Source: Silene conica
Lineage: Eukaryota > Streptophyta > Magnoliopsida > Caryophyllales > Caryophyllaceae
Length of the DNA stretch: 64,000 nucleotides
Assembly: GCA_029255685.2 (NCBI GenBank)
Contig: CM055316.2
Span: 74,663,237-74,727,236, forward strand
Direction: 5' to 3'
Every line of letters starts with the position of its first letter. Within the stretch, counting starts at the first letter, position 1. Below, in pieces: positions 1 to 9,035 of the stretch. Made by a program: the position numbers and the translations under genes. The notes beneath the pieces were generated by a model. The model did not search any database. It was not told the DNA's origin and saw only the letters and a list, made by a program, of their open reading frames with translations.

Positions 1-414
1 GATGCCGACACACTGATCGTAGAAGTTCAAGTTCAAGTCATCAGGTAGACAACATTTTCTTTTCTTTTCGTTTGTTTTGTGTTACGACTTTATTACTGCT
101 ATTAAAGAAATTTGCAGGGATTTACTGACTTACTATTATCAGATTCGTCGAAGTTGTAATCGGTTTTAATGGGTTTTCTTCTAAAATTTTTGTAACTTTG
201 TATTGATGGATGACTTCATGAGGTTTTGTTATTCCAATATTGCACTTGTAGGAAGAAAAAGGATAGGCTGTTTCAATGCCTTGACAATCGGTATAGAAGA
301 GATCTTCTCGGAGTATATTTTCCCTGTGTAGAGGAGAAGTGCCAACACTTCATTGCAGAGACAAGAGTGAAGCTCGGATTACTGATGGAGGACAAAGCTA
401 GATGCTCAAGGTAG
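1..414 (+). pseudogene. 3' fragment of a TRAF1A/B (MUSE13/14)-like MATH-domain gene
   Basis: Two exon-like blocks are joined by a plausible intron. Exon A is 1-44 and ends VEVQVQVIR at an AG/GTAGAC donor. Exon B starts at 252 after a TTGTAG acceptor and reads RKKKDRLFQCLDNRYRR, then LLMEDKAR, up to a TAG at 412-414. The end of a MATH domain followed by a 'CLDxxYRR...GxLxEDKAR' segment matches my recollection of plant TRAF1A/TRAF1B (MUSE14/MUSE13), which are adaptors in immune-receptor turnover. Just past the stop, 429 onward reads SFCAFCW in another frame, as expected for the continuing gene, so a short insertion or frameshift broke the frame. The 5' part lies outside the window. Because a CACTA 3' end follows at 885, this fragment probably lies inside that transposon as captured sequence. 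The family call is from memory of the motif. Confidence 0.6.
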
Positions 415-715
415 TAAGGACTGCAGCTTTTGTGCATTCTGCTGGCTACATATCAGTCTATTATTCTAATGTATTGGTTATAGCCGTCACTTGATGCATT
501 CCCAAGTCGATCTAATTTTAGTGTCGTGTAATTAGTTTCGGAGTATTTTGTATGTGATTTGTTTCTATTTGATGTATGAATATTTACAAAAATCTTGAAA
601 GATTGTTTATGGAAAATATATTTGAGAGTTGTTCTATTCAAATCATGTTTGTTTTCGATTGTTATATTTTCTTAAAAAAAAAAAAAAAATAAAAAAAAAA
701 ATTTTTTTTTTTTTT
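415..715. other. non-coding tail with A/T homopolymers
   Basis: I see no further exon beyond the frame-broken continuation near 429-480. Bases 673-714 are a run of A followed by a run of T, next to the CACTA subterminal repeats. Probably internal CACTA sequence. Confidence 0.5.
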
Positions 716-885
716 TATTTGCGGCGTTTTTCAAAAAAACGCCTCAAATAGCTCTTTTTATTTGCTGCGTTTAAAAAACGCCGCAAATAGCTTTCCTATT
801 TGCGGCCCCCTTATTTGCTTCTACATCAAAAACGCCGCAAATGGCCATTTTTTTGACGCCGCAAAAGGCTATTTTTCTACTAGTG
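716..885. mobile_element. CACTA (En/Spm) element, 3' terminal and subterminal repeats
   Basis: The stretch ends in ggctatttttctactagtg at 867-885, whose reverse complement begins CACTAGTAGAAAAATAGCC, the standard CACTA terminus. The 150 bp before it contain at least five copies, in both orientations, of the short motif (A)ACGCCGCAAAT or ATTTGCGGCGTT, typical of CACTA subterminal transposase-binding repeats. The element starts upstream of the window. The base after the terminus resumes the gag of a Tat retrotransposon in frame, so the CACTA inserted into that element. The expected 3-bp target duplicate on this side would be CCT (886-888). Confidence 0.75.
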
Positions 886-1883
886 CCTACAGCAAGCCAG
901 TGAGCAAAGTATCCGAGAGCACCGGTGGGAAAAACGATACAAATCCACCTCCGAAGGTCAGTGAGTATGGTTTTACCACTGGAATGGCTGGCTTGCTAAA
1001 GGCCTTGAAAGAGCTCAAAGGAGTCAGATGGCCAAAGAAGAGAGAGGAGCGGCTCAATGACCGCCGTGATGCTAGCAAAAAATGTGAATTTCATGATGAC
1101 ATAGGTCATACCACGGACGAATGTTACACCCTCATAAAGGAGGTTCGATTCCAGTATGACCGAGGCAACTTGGACCATCTGCTCCCAGAGAAGTCCACCA
1201 GAGTCAACGCAGCCAGCCAGGTGCAGCCTTCACCAGCTCCTCCCTGCAATAGAATTGTCAATGTCATTACTGGAGGATCAGAGCTGTGTGGGCTCACCTA
1301 CTCAGCAGCCAAAAGACGTGTAACTGCAGCAAAGGGAGACAAGCCAGAATCATCATGCAGAATAGCAAGGCAGGACCTCCCAGCAGTGACCTTTGACGAA
1401 ACAGACGCAGAAGCTGTACCAGAGCAGCACCATGATGCCCTGATTATCACATTAAATATCGGCAATTGTGAGGTCAGGAAGGTCATGGTAGACACAGGCA
1501 GCTCCGTCAACCTACTGATGCTGGATGCACTAAAGAGCATGGGGTTTGACGAGAAGGACCTGACCAAGAAAGCTATACCCCTGGTCGGGTTCAGCGGAGA
1601 AACAGCGCATACCCTGGGGGAAATCACCATCCCTACCTACGCCGGAGGCCTAAACAAACAGGTAAGGTACTTAGTTATTGAGGGTCCATCTACTTACAAT
1701 AATGTTATTCTTGGCAGGCCCTGGATCCACGAAATGCGAGCAATCCCGTCAACGTATCACCAGTGCCTGAAGTTTCCTACGCCGTGGGGAGTTCAGGAGA
1801 TACGGGGAGACCAGGAGGAGGCCAAGGATTGTTACAAAGTAGCTCTTAAAAGGACCACCAGACCACCAGCTGCCAGAGCATAG
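886..1883 (+). CDS. gag C-terminus and aspartic protease of Tat element 1 (partial)
   Basis: The frame enters from the CACTA end at 886 (AYSKPVSKVSE...) and runs to a TAG at 1881-1883. It contains a zinc-knuckle variant CEFHDDIGHTTDEC (C-H-H-C spacing) near 1081-1125, an ITGGSELCGLTYSAAKRR block, and the retropepsin active site VDTGSSVNLL near 1489. The ILGRPWIHEM block near 1710 is the protease C-terminal region. Product: structural gag and protease that matures the polyprotein in virus-like particles. The second Tat element has the same blocks in the same order. An ATG at 762 is inside the CACTA and is not the native start. Confidence 0.85.
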
Positions 1884-1889
1884 CAATTA
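1881..1889 (+). promoter_or_regulatory. candidate stop-codon readthrough site (UAG CAA UUA) between protease and RT
   Basis: The gag-pro frame ends in TAG followed by CAATTA and the same frame stays open to 5168. UAG-CARYYA is the established leaky context of tobamoviruses. Tat element 2 has TAG CAATCA at the homologous place (20628-20636). Function is inferred from context and conservation. Confidence 0.6.
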
Positions 1890-4800
1890 CAGCAACTGCA
1901 CATCCAGGAGGAGTACATCGAGCCCCAGCAGGCAGAAATCGATGAGGTCCACCTGGATGAGCAGCACCCAGAAAGGACCGTGTTCGTAGGCTCAGAGTGC
2001 TCTGGAGATCTACGCCGGCAGCTCCTCCAACTGCTCCGAAAGAACGTGGACTGCTTCGCCTGGTCCCACAAGGACATGATTGGCATAGACCCAGAAATCA
2101 TAACACACAAGCTCAGCATAGATCCAGGATTCGCAGCAGAAAGACATCAGATCATAAACCAGGAGGTGGATAACCTTCTGGACACAGAAAAGATCAGGGA
2201 AGTCAGGTACCCCGAGTGGCTATCTAATGTAGTGGTGGTACCAAAAAAGAATGGCAAGTGGAGGGTCTGCGTGGATTTCACAGACCTGAATAAGGCCTGC
2301 CCCAAGGACCCATTCCCCTTGCCACACATCGATGCTATGGTCGACGCCACTGCAGGCCACGAAATGTTGACTTTCCTAGATGCCTGGAGCGGGTATAACC
2401 AGATCAAAATGGACCCGGCAGACCAGGAAAAGACAGCATTCAGGTCCGAAAGAGGCATCTACTGCTACAACGTAATGCCCTTCGGCCTTAAGAATGCTGG
2501 TTCCACGTACCAGCGGCTCGTCAATATGATGTTCAAAGACCAGATAGGACGTAATATGGAAGTCTACATAGATGATATGGTGGTCAAATCCAAGCAATCA
2601 GCAGACCACACCCAGCACCTGGAGGAAACATTCAACACCCTCCGGAAGTACAAAATGAAGTTAAATCCAGCTAAGTGTACCTTCGGAGTTTCCAGTGGGA
2701 AATTCCTGGGGTATATGGTAACACAGAGGGGGATAGAAGCCAGCACAGAACAGATCAAAGCAGTTCTGCAGCTGGAATCACCCCAGAAGCCAAAAGATGT
2801 GCAGCGTCTGACGGGAAGAGTAGCAGCACTGAGCAGGTTTATCTCTAGATCCTCAGACCGGTGCAGATTATTCTATGATATTCTTAGAAAAAGCCAGAAG
2901 TTTGATTGGACACCAGAGCACGAAAAAGCATTCCAGGAACTAAAGCAGTACATGAGCAGCCCACCCCTGCTATCCAAGCCAGAGCAGGGGGAGGTCCTGC
3001 TCCTGTACCTCTCAGTAACCGAAGCAGCAGTAAGTGCAGTTCTGGTCCGACAGCACGAAGGAGCTCAGCATCCGGTGTACTACGTCAGCAAGTCATTACT
3101 GCCAGCAGAAGCAAGGTATACCTCACTGGAGAAACTAGTATTGGCATTGGTCACAGCATCCTATAAGCTGCGTCCATACTTCGAATCTCATACCATCTCA
3201 GTGGTTACCAATCACCCAATCAAGACGGTTATGAGAAAGCCAGAATTATCAAGACGAATGGCAAAGTGGTCTGTGCACCTCAGTGGATATGACCTCCAGT
3301 TTGAACCACGCACAACCATAAAGTCACAAGCCCTCGCAGACTTCGTCTCCGATTTCAGCCCAGCACTCCAGACCCAAGCAGAGCAGGAAACCCTGCACCT
3401 ACACCAGGGTGCCAAACCAGGCACCTGGGAGTTACGAGTAGATGGAGCTTCAAACGCCAGAGGGTCCGGAGTTGGGTTGATCCTCCGATCACCAGAAGGG
3501 GATCTAATCACCCAAGCAGTCCGATGTGAGTTCAAGACCACAAATAATGTGGCTGAGTATGAAGCCCTAGTCCTGGGACTGCAACTAGCCCTGGACATGG
3601 GAATCAACCATGTTAATGTATATAGTGATTCACAACTAATTGTGAATCATGTCAATGGAGCATACGAAGCAAGAGACCCCACAATGGTGGCCTACTTGTG
3701 TGTGGCAAGGGAGTTAATCAGCAGATTCGTGGAATTCTGCATCCAGCAAGTACCCAGAGAACAGAACGCAGAGGCAGATGCGCTGGCAACTCTAGGCTCA
3801 ACCTTCAAACCAGCCGACGTAGCCAGTATTCCAATCACCCATGTCCTCAAACCAGCCATTCCTGGACCAGATTCGGACCAGGAGGAGTTACCTATCTACA
3901 GCAACAACCAAGACCAGGAGTCAAAACAAGACTGGCGAAAGCCATACCTGGACTGGTTGCAGCATGATATCCAGCCCAGCAGTAAGAAAGAAGCACGCAG
4001 TTTCAGAATGAAGGCCTCCAGATTCCTACTGATTGATGGAATCCTGTTCCGGAAATCATTAGCAGGGCCATATCTGCGATGCCTGGACCAGACTGAGGCG
4101 CAGACAGTCTTGCATGACCTCCACAGCGGAGACTGTGGAAATCATGCAGGGGGAAGAAGCCTGTCCAATAGAGCCCTCAGAATGGGATACTTCTGGCCCA
4201 CAATGCGCAAGGATGCGAAGGAGTATGCAAGGAAATGTGACGCCTGTCAAAGGCACGCATCTGTCAATCACCAACCAGCAGAGCCTCTGCACCCGATCAT
4301 ATCCCCATGGCCTTTTATGAAGTGGGGGATGGATATTGTGGGACCTCTCCCCAGAGCACCAGGAAACAAGCTATACATGCTGGCCATGACAGATTACTTT
4401 TCTAAATGGATTGAAGCAGAATCATTCACCCAGACCACCGAAGCACAGGTCATCTCTTTTATTAAGCGCAATATATTCACTAGATTTGGCATACCCTCAG
4501 AAATAATATGTGATAATGGTTCTCAATTCATTGGGAAGAAAACCGAGGCTTTCTGTGCTGGGTGGAATGTGTCACTCCAGAAATCTACCCCCAGGAACCC
4601 CCAGTCCAATGGACAGGCTGAATCTAGTAATAAGATCATCATTGAGAATATGAAAAAGAAACTACAAGAAATGGGAGGGAAATGGGCAGAGGAACTTCCT
4701 CTGGTCCTGTGGGCTGACAGAACTACTCCAAAAGTAGCAACAGGTCAGACCCCCTTCAGCCTTGTCTTCGGAGCAGAAGCGGTAATTCCTTCTGAGATCA

Positions 4801-5168
4801 AAGTCCCAACCCACAGATACGGGAGTATAACTGAGGACCAGAACCAAGTAGAAATGACAAGAAGCCTGGACACTGTTGATGAACTCAGGACCAGTGCCTA
4901 CGTCAGAATGGCCTCATACAAGCAGATGGTGGCTCGGAGCTACAACAAAAATGTCAGGATCAGAACCCTGCAAGTAGGAGATCTGGTCCTGAGAAAAGTG
5001 TTCCAAAACACCAAAAACCGACAAGCCGGAAAATTCGCCTACAACTGGGAGGGTCCATACCAAATCGAGAGCATAGTTGGTAATGGGGCCTACAGGCTAA
5101 TGACAATGGAAGGGGAAATGATACCTAGATCATGGAATATACTTCACTTAAAAAAGTATATCATCTAA
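1884..5168 (+). CDS. pol of Tat element 1: reverse transcriptase, two RNase H domains, integrase
   Basis: The open frame follows the TAG in phase; an ATG exists only at 1980, so the protein is probably made as a readthrough product. RT: VVVPKKNGKWRVCVDF, MPFGLKNAGSTYQRLVN and catalytic YIDDMVVKS near 2563. The first RNase H-like connection domain lacks the usual catalytic Asp (LYLSVTEAAVSAVL). A second RNase H has VDGAS, AEYEAL, SDSQL and AEADAL, a full D-E-D-D set. Integrase has an HHCC zinc domain (CDACQRH) and a D,D-35-E core (MDIVGPLP, ICDNGSQF, GQAESSNK). The C-terminus (GAYRL...WNILHLKKY) has no chromodomain. It makes cDNA and inserts it. Complete in the window. Confidence 0.93.
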   Translation, partial: QLQQLHIQEEYIEPQQAEIDEVHLDEQHPERTVFVGSECSGDLRRQLLQLLRKNVDCFAWSHKDMIGIDPEIITHKLSIDPGFAAERHQIINQEVDNLLDTEKIREVRYPEWLSNVVVVPKKNGKWRVCVDFTDLNKACPKDPFPLPHIDAMVDATAGHEMLTFLDAWSGYNQIKMDPADQEKTAFRSERGIYCYNVMPFGLKNAGSTYQRLVNMMFKDQIGRNMEVYIDDMVVKSKQSADHTQHLEETFNTLRKYKMKLNPAKCTFGVSSGKFLGYMVTQRGIEASTEQIKAVLQLESPQKPKDVQRLTGRVAALSRFISRSSDRCRLFYDILRKSQKFDWTPEHEKAFQELKQYMSSPPLLSKPEQGEVLLLYLSVTEAAVSAVLVRQHEGAQHPVYYVSKSLLPAEARYTSLEKLVLALVTASYKLRPYFESHTISVVTNHPIKTVMRKPELSRRMAKWSVHLSGYDLQFEPRTTIKSQALADFVSDFSPALQTQAEQETLHLHQGAKPGTWELRVDGASNARGSGVGLILRSPEGDLITQAVRCEFKTTNNVAEYEALVLGLQLALDMGINHVNVYSDSQLIVNHVNGAYEARDPTMVAYLCVARELISRFVEFCIQQVPREQNAEADALATLGSTFKPADVASIPITHVLKPAIPGPDSDQEELPIYSNNQDQESKQDWRKPYLDWLQHDIQPSSKKEARSFRMKASRFLLIDGILFRKSLAGPYLRCLDQTEAQTVLHDLHSGDCGNHAGGRSLSNRALRMGYFWPTMRKDAKEYARKCDACQRHASVNHQPAEPLHPIISPWPFMKWGMDIVGPLPRAPGNKLYMLAMTDYFSKWIEAESFTQTTEAQVISFIKRNIFTRFGIPSEIICDNGSQFIGKKTEAFCAGWNVSLQKSTPRNPQSNGQAESSNKIIIENMKKKLQEMGGKWAEELPLVLWADRTTPKVATGQTPFSLVFGAEAVIPSEIKVPTHRYGSITEDQNQVEMTRSLDTVDELRTSAYVRMASYKQMVARSYNKNVRIRTLQVGDLVLRKVFQNTKNRQAGKFAYNWEGPYQIESIVGNGAYRLMTMEGEMIPRSWNILHLKKYII

Positions 5169-5938
5169 AGGTGCCTCCACCAGACCAGAACAGCTCCCTT
5201 AGACTCAGGTTCTACTCTGTATAAAGTTTACTCTGGTTCAGTTTAAAATTTTTGTCTTACCTTTGTACTTTTTATAAACCTAAGTTTAGAATGATATCTG
5301 GTCTTTATATTTTTTAACCTAAGTTTAGTAATCTAGGTCTTGTAACTTCAAACCTTGGTGCATTTTTCAATTTTTAATTCTTTTAAAAGGAAAAATTTCA
5401 TTACTTATTTTCTGGACCAGAATTTACTTATCCTAGTGGACTGACCTAAAGAGGAAATCTGCACTGATCGCAGGAGAACCTAAGTCAAGCCTGGCACCCC
5501 AGCATAGGGATTGGTATATGAAACACCAGGCCAGCACACCAAAACAGCGATGGCCAAAATACAAACGAAACATGCATGTACAAAAGAAACGCCAGAAAAA
5601 ACGGCAGAAAGCAACAAGATAAGGAAACCCCACACAACGGGGACATACGATTAAAAGCTGCTCAAAGCAGCTCAAAACGGAATTGTTTCCACTGGTCCAC
5701 CCGGACCAGCAGCAGAATTGTTTTCACTGGTCCACCCGGACCAGCAGCAAAAAGTTACAAAGTTAAACCCACGCAGGGGCACCGAAAGTTCACAAAACAA
5801 AATATTTACGCCCATAACAGGGCCCAGCAAACAAATTTTAAAAGCCTACTCATCAGGAGCAGGCCCAGCAGCAGCAGCATCAGCACTGGTGGGGCCAGAG
5901 GACACCTCCTCTCCAGCATCTTAGGACCCCACCATACC
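5169..5938. other. spacer between pol and antisense gene of Tat element 1
   Basis: No coding signal. This is where the sense pol transcript and the antisense gene converge tail to tail. It holds a 35-bp tandem duplication at 5680-5749. Confidence 0.6.
5680..5749. repeat. two-copy 35-bp tandem repeat
   Basis: Copies at 5680-5714 and 5715-5749 differ at one base. Each holds the palindrome CTGGTCCACCCGGACCAG (one mismatch-free stem of CTGGTCC and GGACCAG), so each copy can fold into a hairpin. Confidence 0.85.
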
Positions 5939-6468
5939 CTATTCTTCATCGTCCGAAAGCAGATCCATGTTCAGGCCATCAGGGAAATCTGCGGCAAAGG
6001 CCTCCTCCAGAGCAGACAGGTCCCAGGTAGTATGACTACCCTCCTGGAACTCCTTAACACAATTAATCCGGGTCTCAGCAGCAGTATAGGAAATAGCTTC
6101 GATCAAAGCTTTCTGCAGACCAGCCTTTTTGTGCTCCAGGGCCTCTACCTTCAGAACCAGATTAGCCTCTGAGGCTAAGGCCCGCTCCAGTTTAGACTGA
6201 GCTGCGGCCAACTGATTCTGAGAGGCTTCCTCCTGAGCCTTAAGCTTTTCCTGGCCCATACCTATCTCCCGACGAAAGCGCTCAACAGCCTGCCTTAGAT
6301 TCGCCCTCAAGATCTCCTCCGACTTCAGCTTCACCTCCATCTCCTGCATCCTCTCCACAGCATCATCATGAGCCGCCTTCATACGCTGAAAATCCGCCAG
6401 CAACGCCTCACTCTGTTGATTGGTGCACAATGCCAGCTCCAAAGCCTGAGTACACCAAACCAGATTAG

Positions 6469-6511
<43 letters not shown>

Positions 6512-7902
6512 CCAAAGAAAAAGCCTACCTCAAAAGAAACCTCTGCAGCATGTCTAGTCAAGTCCTGAAAAGGACGCTTCTTCAAAATGGAGGCAGAGGC
6601 AGGGAATAGCAAAGAGTTCAGAGTAGGCCAGAGCTTGGTCTTAAGTCCTCCAAAACCTCCAGGAATCTCTAGCTGCAGAGGAGGAGAGGAGGACTCTCCA
6701 GAAAATGTCCGAGACAGCTGCTCTAGTACAGGCTTAAAGCCAGGAGTAGGAATGGTGGGAGGGATCTCAAGATGGGATGGATCAACAAAAGAAGTCTCAG
6801 GAACCGACTCCTGGACTGGATCAAGAGTATCAACCTCAATCGGGGCAGCCTGGGCCTCAGCTCCAGCAGGACTCCCCTCAGCAATCTCAACCTTCTTTTT
6901 CTTTGAGGACCCCGCGTCCCCAGGAGTAAATCTTTTTCTGCGCAGTTGCATAACTCTGCTCACATCAACCCTGGCCTTGCCTGGAAAATCAAACAAACGC
7001 AAAATCAGAACAGGTTAAGTGTAACCCTGCTCAAGAAGTTAACTAAAACAGAAAAGACACCATACCCTCCTTCTTCGCCGCCGGAGCAGCAGAATCCTGG
7101 ACCAGCCTAGGGAAAGACCTCTCCTCCGCAGGGAGGTCCAGGAGCTTGGCCTTCGAAGTAGCAGGATCCGCAGACTCAGGAAGTTTTGCCAGGCTATGCC
7201 CTGGAAAAACACGCCAGCTGTCAAAACAAGAACAAAACATCAAAGGCAAAAAGCAAGAAATAAACCTGGAATAGAAACTATACCTTCAATCGGCTGCCAT
7301 GCAGAGAAAATATAATCAGGAGAGGAAGGCAACGTATCAATTTTGACAAAGATGAAACGGGTGAACCATTTACTGTCATCCGGAGTAGTAGGAAAGACAA
7401 TAGCAGAAGGCATGTTATCATGACCACGAATTGTACACTGGAAATGACCCAAAGAGCGAGGGTTAAACCACTGGCCAAGATCCGCCAGCCCAATGTTCAA
7501 ACCACGCTCTCGGTTCAAAGCACATATGCTAAGCAGAATACGCCATGCGTGAGGAGCAACCTGACACATGGCTAACTTAGTCAATTTCAGGAAATCAACA
7601 ATAAGATCAGGAAACGGGAATCTCAGACCCTAGCGGAAGGGGTATTCATAAAAACAGGTCCACCCTTCCCTCGCGAAGTCCGCCTTCTCACCGGCGAGGG
7701 GGAAGTGGTAGACAACCCCGTCCGGGAAGCCGAACCTGACCTTGATTAGAGCCGCGTGGGACTCATCAAAGGCTGAATCACAGAGATGTCTAGGGGCCAA
7801 TAGTTTATGTGATGGAAAGGGACCAGAGTAGACCCCCAGCGCAGGTGAGGAACCAGAAGAGCATCCAGCAGGAGTAACAGCAGACGAACTAGGGGCAGAC
7901 AT
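5939..7902 (-). CDS. antisense spliced gene of Tat element 1 (PF04195-type 'gypsy transposon' domain plus coiled coil)
   Basis: Four exons with consensus splice sites and consistent phase: 7902-7284, 7200-7066, 6980-6529, 6445-5939, giving about 570 codons. Start ATG at 7902 (MSAPSSSAV). Exon 1 has the block LRFPFPDLIVDFL ... APHAWRILL, which I recognise as the putative gypsy-type transposon domain PF04195. Exon 3 is low complexity with a basic stretch (SSKKKKVE). Exon 4 is a long coiled coil (VKLKSEEILRANLRQAVERF) with an acidic end (DLLSDDEE). One in-frame TAG at 7632-7630 interrupts exon 1. Known as an accessory antisense ORF in Grande/Retand-type elements; function unknown. It converges with pol, so the transcripts could overlap. 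Tat element 2 carries a homologue. Confidence 0.72.
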
Positions 7903-8264
7903 TATAAAACTTCGAAGGTTGAGGTAAATAAATTTTACTGTGAAAAAGAAAGTAAGAGAAGAAGAGAAAGTAGGTGAAAGAAGTAAATTGAGAAGATGGT
8001 AAAAGTGAAAAGGCCGGATGGAAAGACAATTTATAGCAAAAAATGAACGGTTAAAAACAAAGGGTAAGTTTGAATTCAAAAGTTAAAAGTAAATGCAAGT
8101 GGGAAATGGTTGAGGGGACATACCATAAATGGGTGGTTGAGAAAATCACCTAGTGGGTAGCCCACGTAAGCACCGTCAGCAACCTTCAACTACCCGTATG
8201 AATTCCAGAAGCACGCCTTGGAAGCAGAGTAAAATTCCAGCCCAATTGAAGCCAAGTTAAGCTG

Positions 8265-8279
8265 AAATTTGGGGGAAAT
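8265..8279 (+). promoter_or_regulatory. polypurine tract of Tat element 1
   Basis: AAATTTGGGGGAAAT sits directly before the TG that opens the 3' LTR. It is the likely plus-strand primer site. Confidence 0.65.
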
Positions 8280-8815
8280 TGTTTAGCCCAAAAATCCACA
8301 TCTCGTTACTGGGCCCAAAAGATAATTAAGCAGCCCAACGCCAGAGGCAGATCAGAGGCAAATCAGACGCAGACCAGATACAGACCAGACGCAGAAAAAG
8401 AGCTGTTGGAATAGGAGAATGGGTCAAAACCCTAAAGAAATATTCCCCTATATTCACTCCTACATTCCAGGGCCAGAGCAGAAATTGGTTGAGCTTAAAT
8501 CCGCAGCTATAAAAGGAAAGGTTAGGGCATTTTTTATTCATAAAATCCGTACGTTGTAAAACCCTACTACTTTCGCAAAATACTTGTAATCCGTCCCCAA
8601 CAGTGAAAACCTTCGATCATAATAAAAATATTGGTGGGATTCCGTTCCCCCCGCGGTTGTTTCCCTCAACGGGTTTTTCCGCGTCACCAAAAATCTCTTG
8701 CGTCATTGTTTTATCTCTTTAATTTTCGTACTCATTCTTTACGTAAATCCTTATATTGGTTGACACTTTGACCCGCATCACAATATCACGACCCGGTAGA
8801 AATTTTACCAAAACA
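8280..8815 (+). repeat. 3' LTR of Tat element 1
   Basis: It starts TGTTTAGCCC after the purine tract and can end ...CCAAAACA at 8815. A TATA box TATAAAAGG lies at 8508-8516. It is only loosely similar to the LTR of element 2 (shared layout around 'TTTCCCT..A.GGG' before the end). The 3' boundary is inferred: at 8816 sequence identical to the element 2 LTR starts. Confidence 0.65.
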
Positions 8816-8951
8816 GTCATCAATCTTCTTCTCTTCCACACTTCTTCTCTTTATATTGCTAAAATACTTAGTTCATCCACTAAATCATATTCTTGGCTTG
8901 AAATCACTATAACCTCATAAAAACTACCTTAGGTAAATTTTGACCTAAACA
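8816..8951 (+). repeat. truncated 5' LTR of Tat element 2 (last 136 bp)
   Basis: These 136 bases match 27440-27575, the end of the 3' LTR, with one difference seen (CTCATAAA against CTCGTAAA). The first 498 bp of the LTR are missing. It ends AAACA and is followed by the primer-binding site. Confidence 0.85.
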
Positions 8952-8954
8952 TTT

Positions 8955-8972
8955 TGGCGCCCACCGTGGGGC
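8955..8972 (+). promoter_or_regulatory. primer-binding site of Tat element 2
   Basis: TGGCGCCCACCGTGGGGC begins three bases after the LTR end. TGG complements the CCA end of a tRNA. I recall this type as tRNA-Arg in Tat/Ogre elements, but the tRNA was not checked. Confidence 0.75.
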
Positions 8973-9035
8973 TGTAGTGATTATTCAACCCGAAAAAAGC
9001 AAAAAATCCCAAAACTCTTAGAAAAATCTCTCAAA

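Larger units (their letters stand above)
886..8815 (+). mobile_element. Ty3/gypsy Tat-lineage (Retand/Grande-like) retrotransposon 1, 5'-truncated by the window and a CACTA insertion
   Basis: Order: partial gag and protease (886-1883), in-frame TAG, RT, two RNase H domains and integrase (1884-5168), spacer, convergent spliced antisense gene (5939-7902), purine-rich tract (8265-8279), 3' LTR (8280-8815). A gypsy RT/INT order with no chromodomain, a second RNase H and an antisense gene behind pol places it in the Tat lineage. No premature stop is seen in the sense coding part except the conserved leaky-type TAG. Its 5' LTR and first part of gag are outside the window. Confidence 0.88.

Noticed and set aside
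762..885. N-terminal extension of the gag frame from an ATG at 762
   Set aside because: These codons are CACTA subterminal repeats that happen to be open.
8280..8951. A single 672-bp LTR shared by two tandem Tat elements
   Set aside because: Only the last 136 bp match the element 2 LTR closely, and the part before ends in its own CA at 8815; I kept a two-LTR junction, though this was not tested by alignment.
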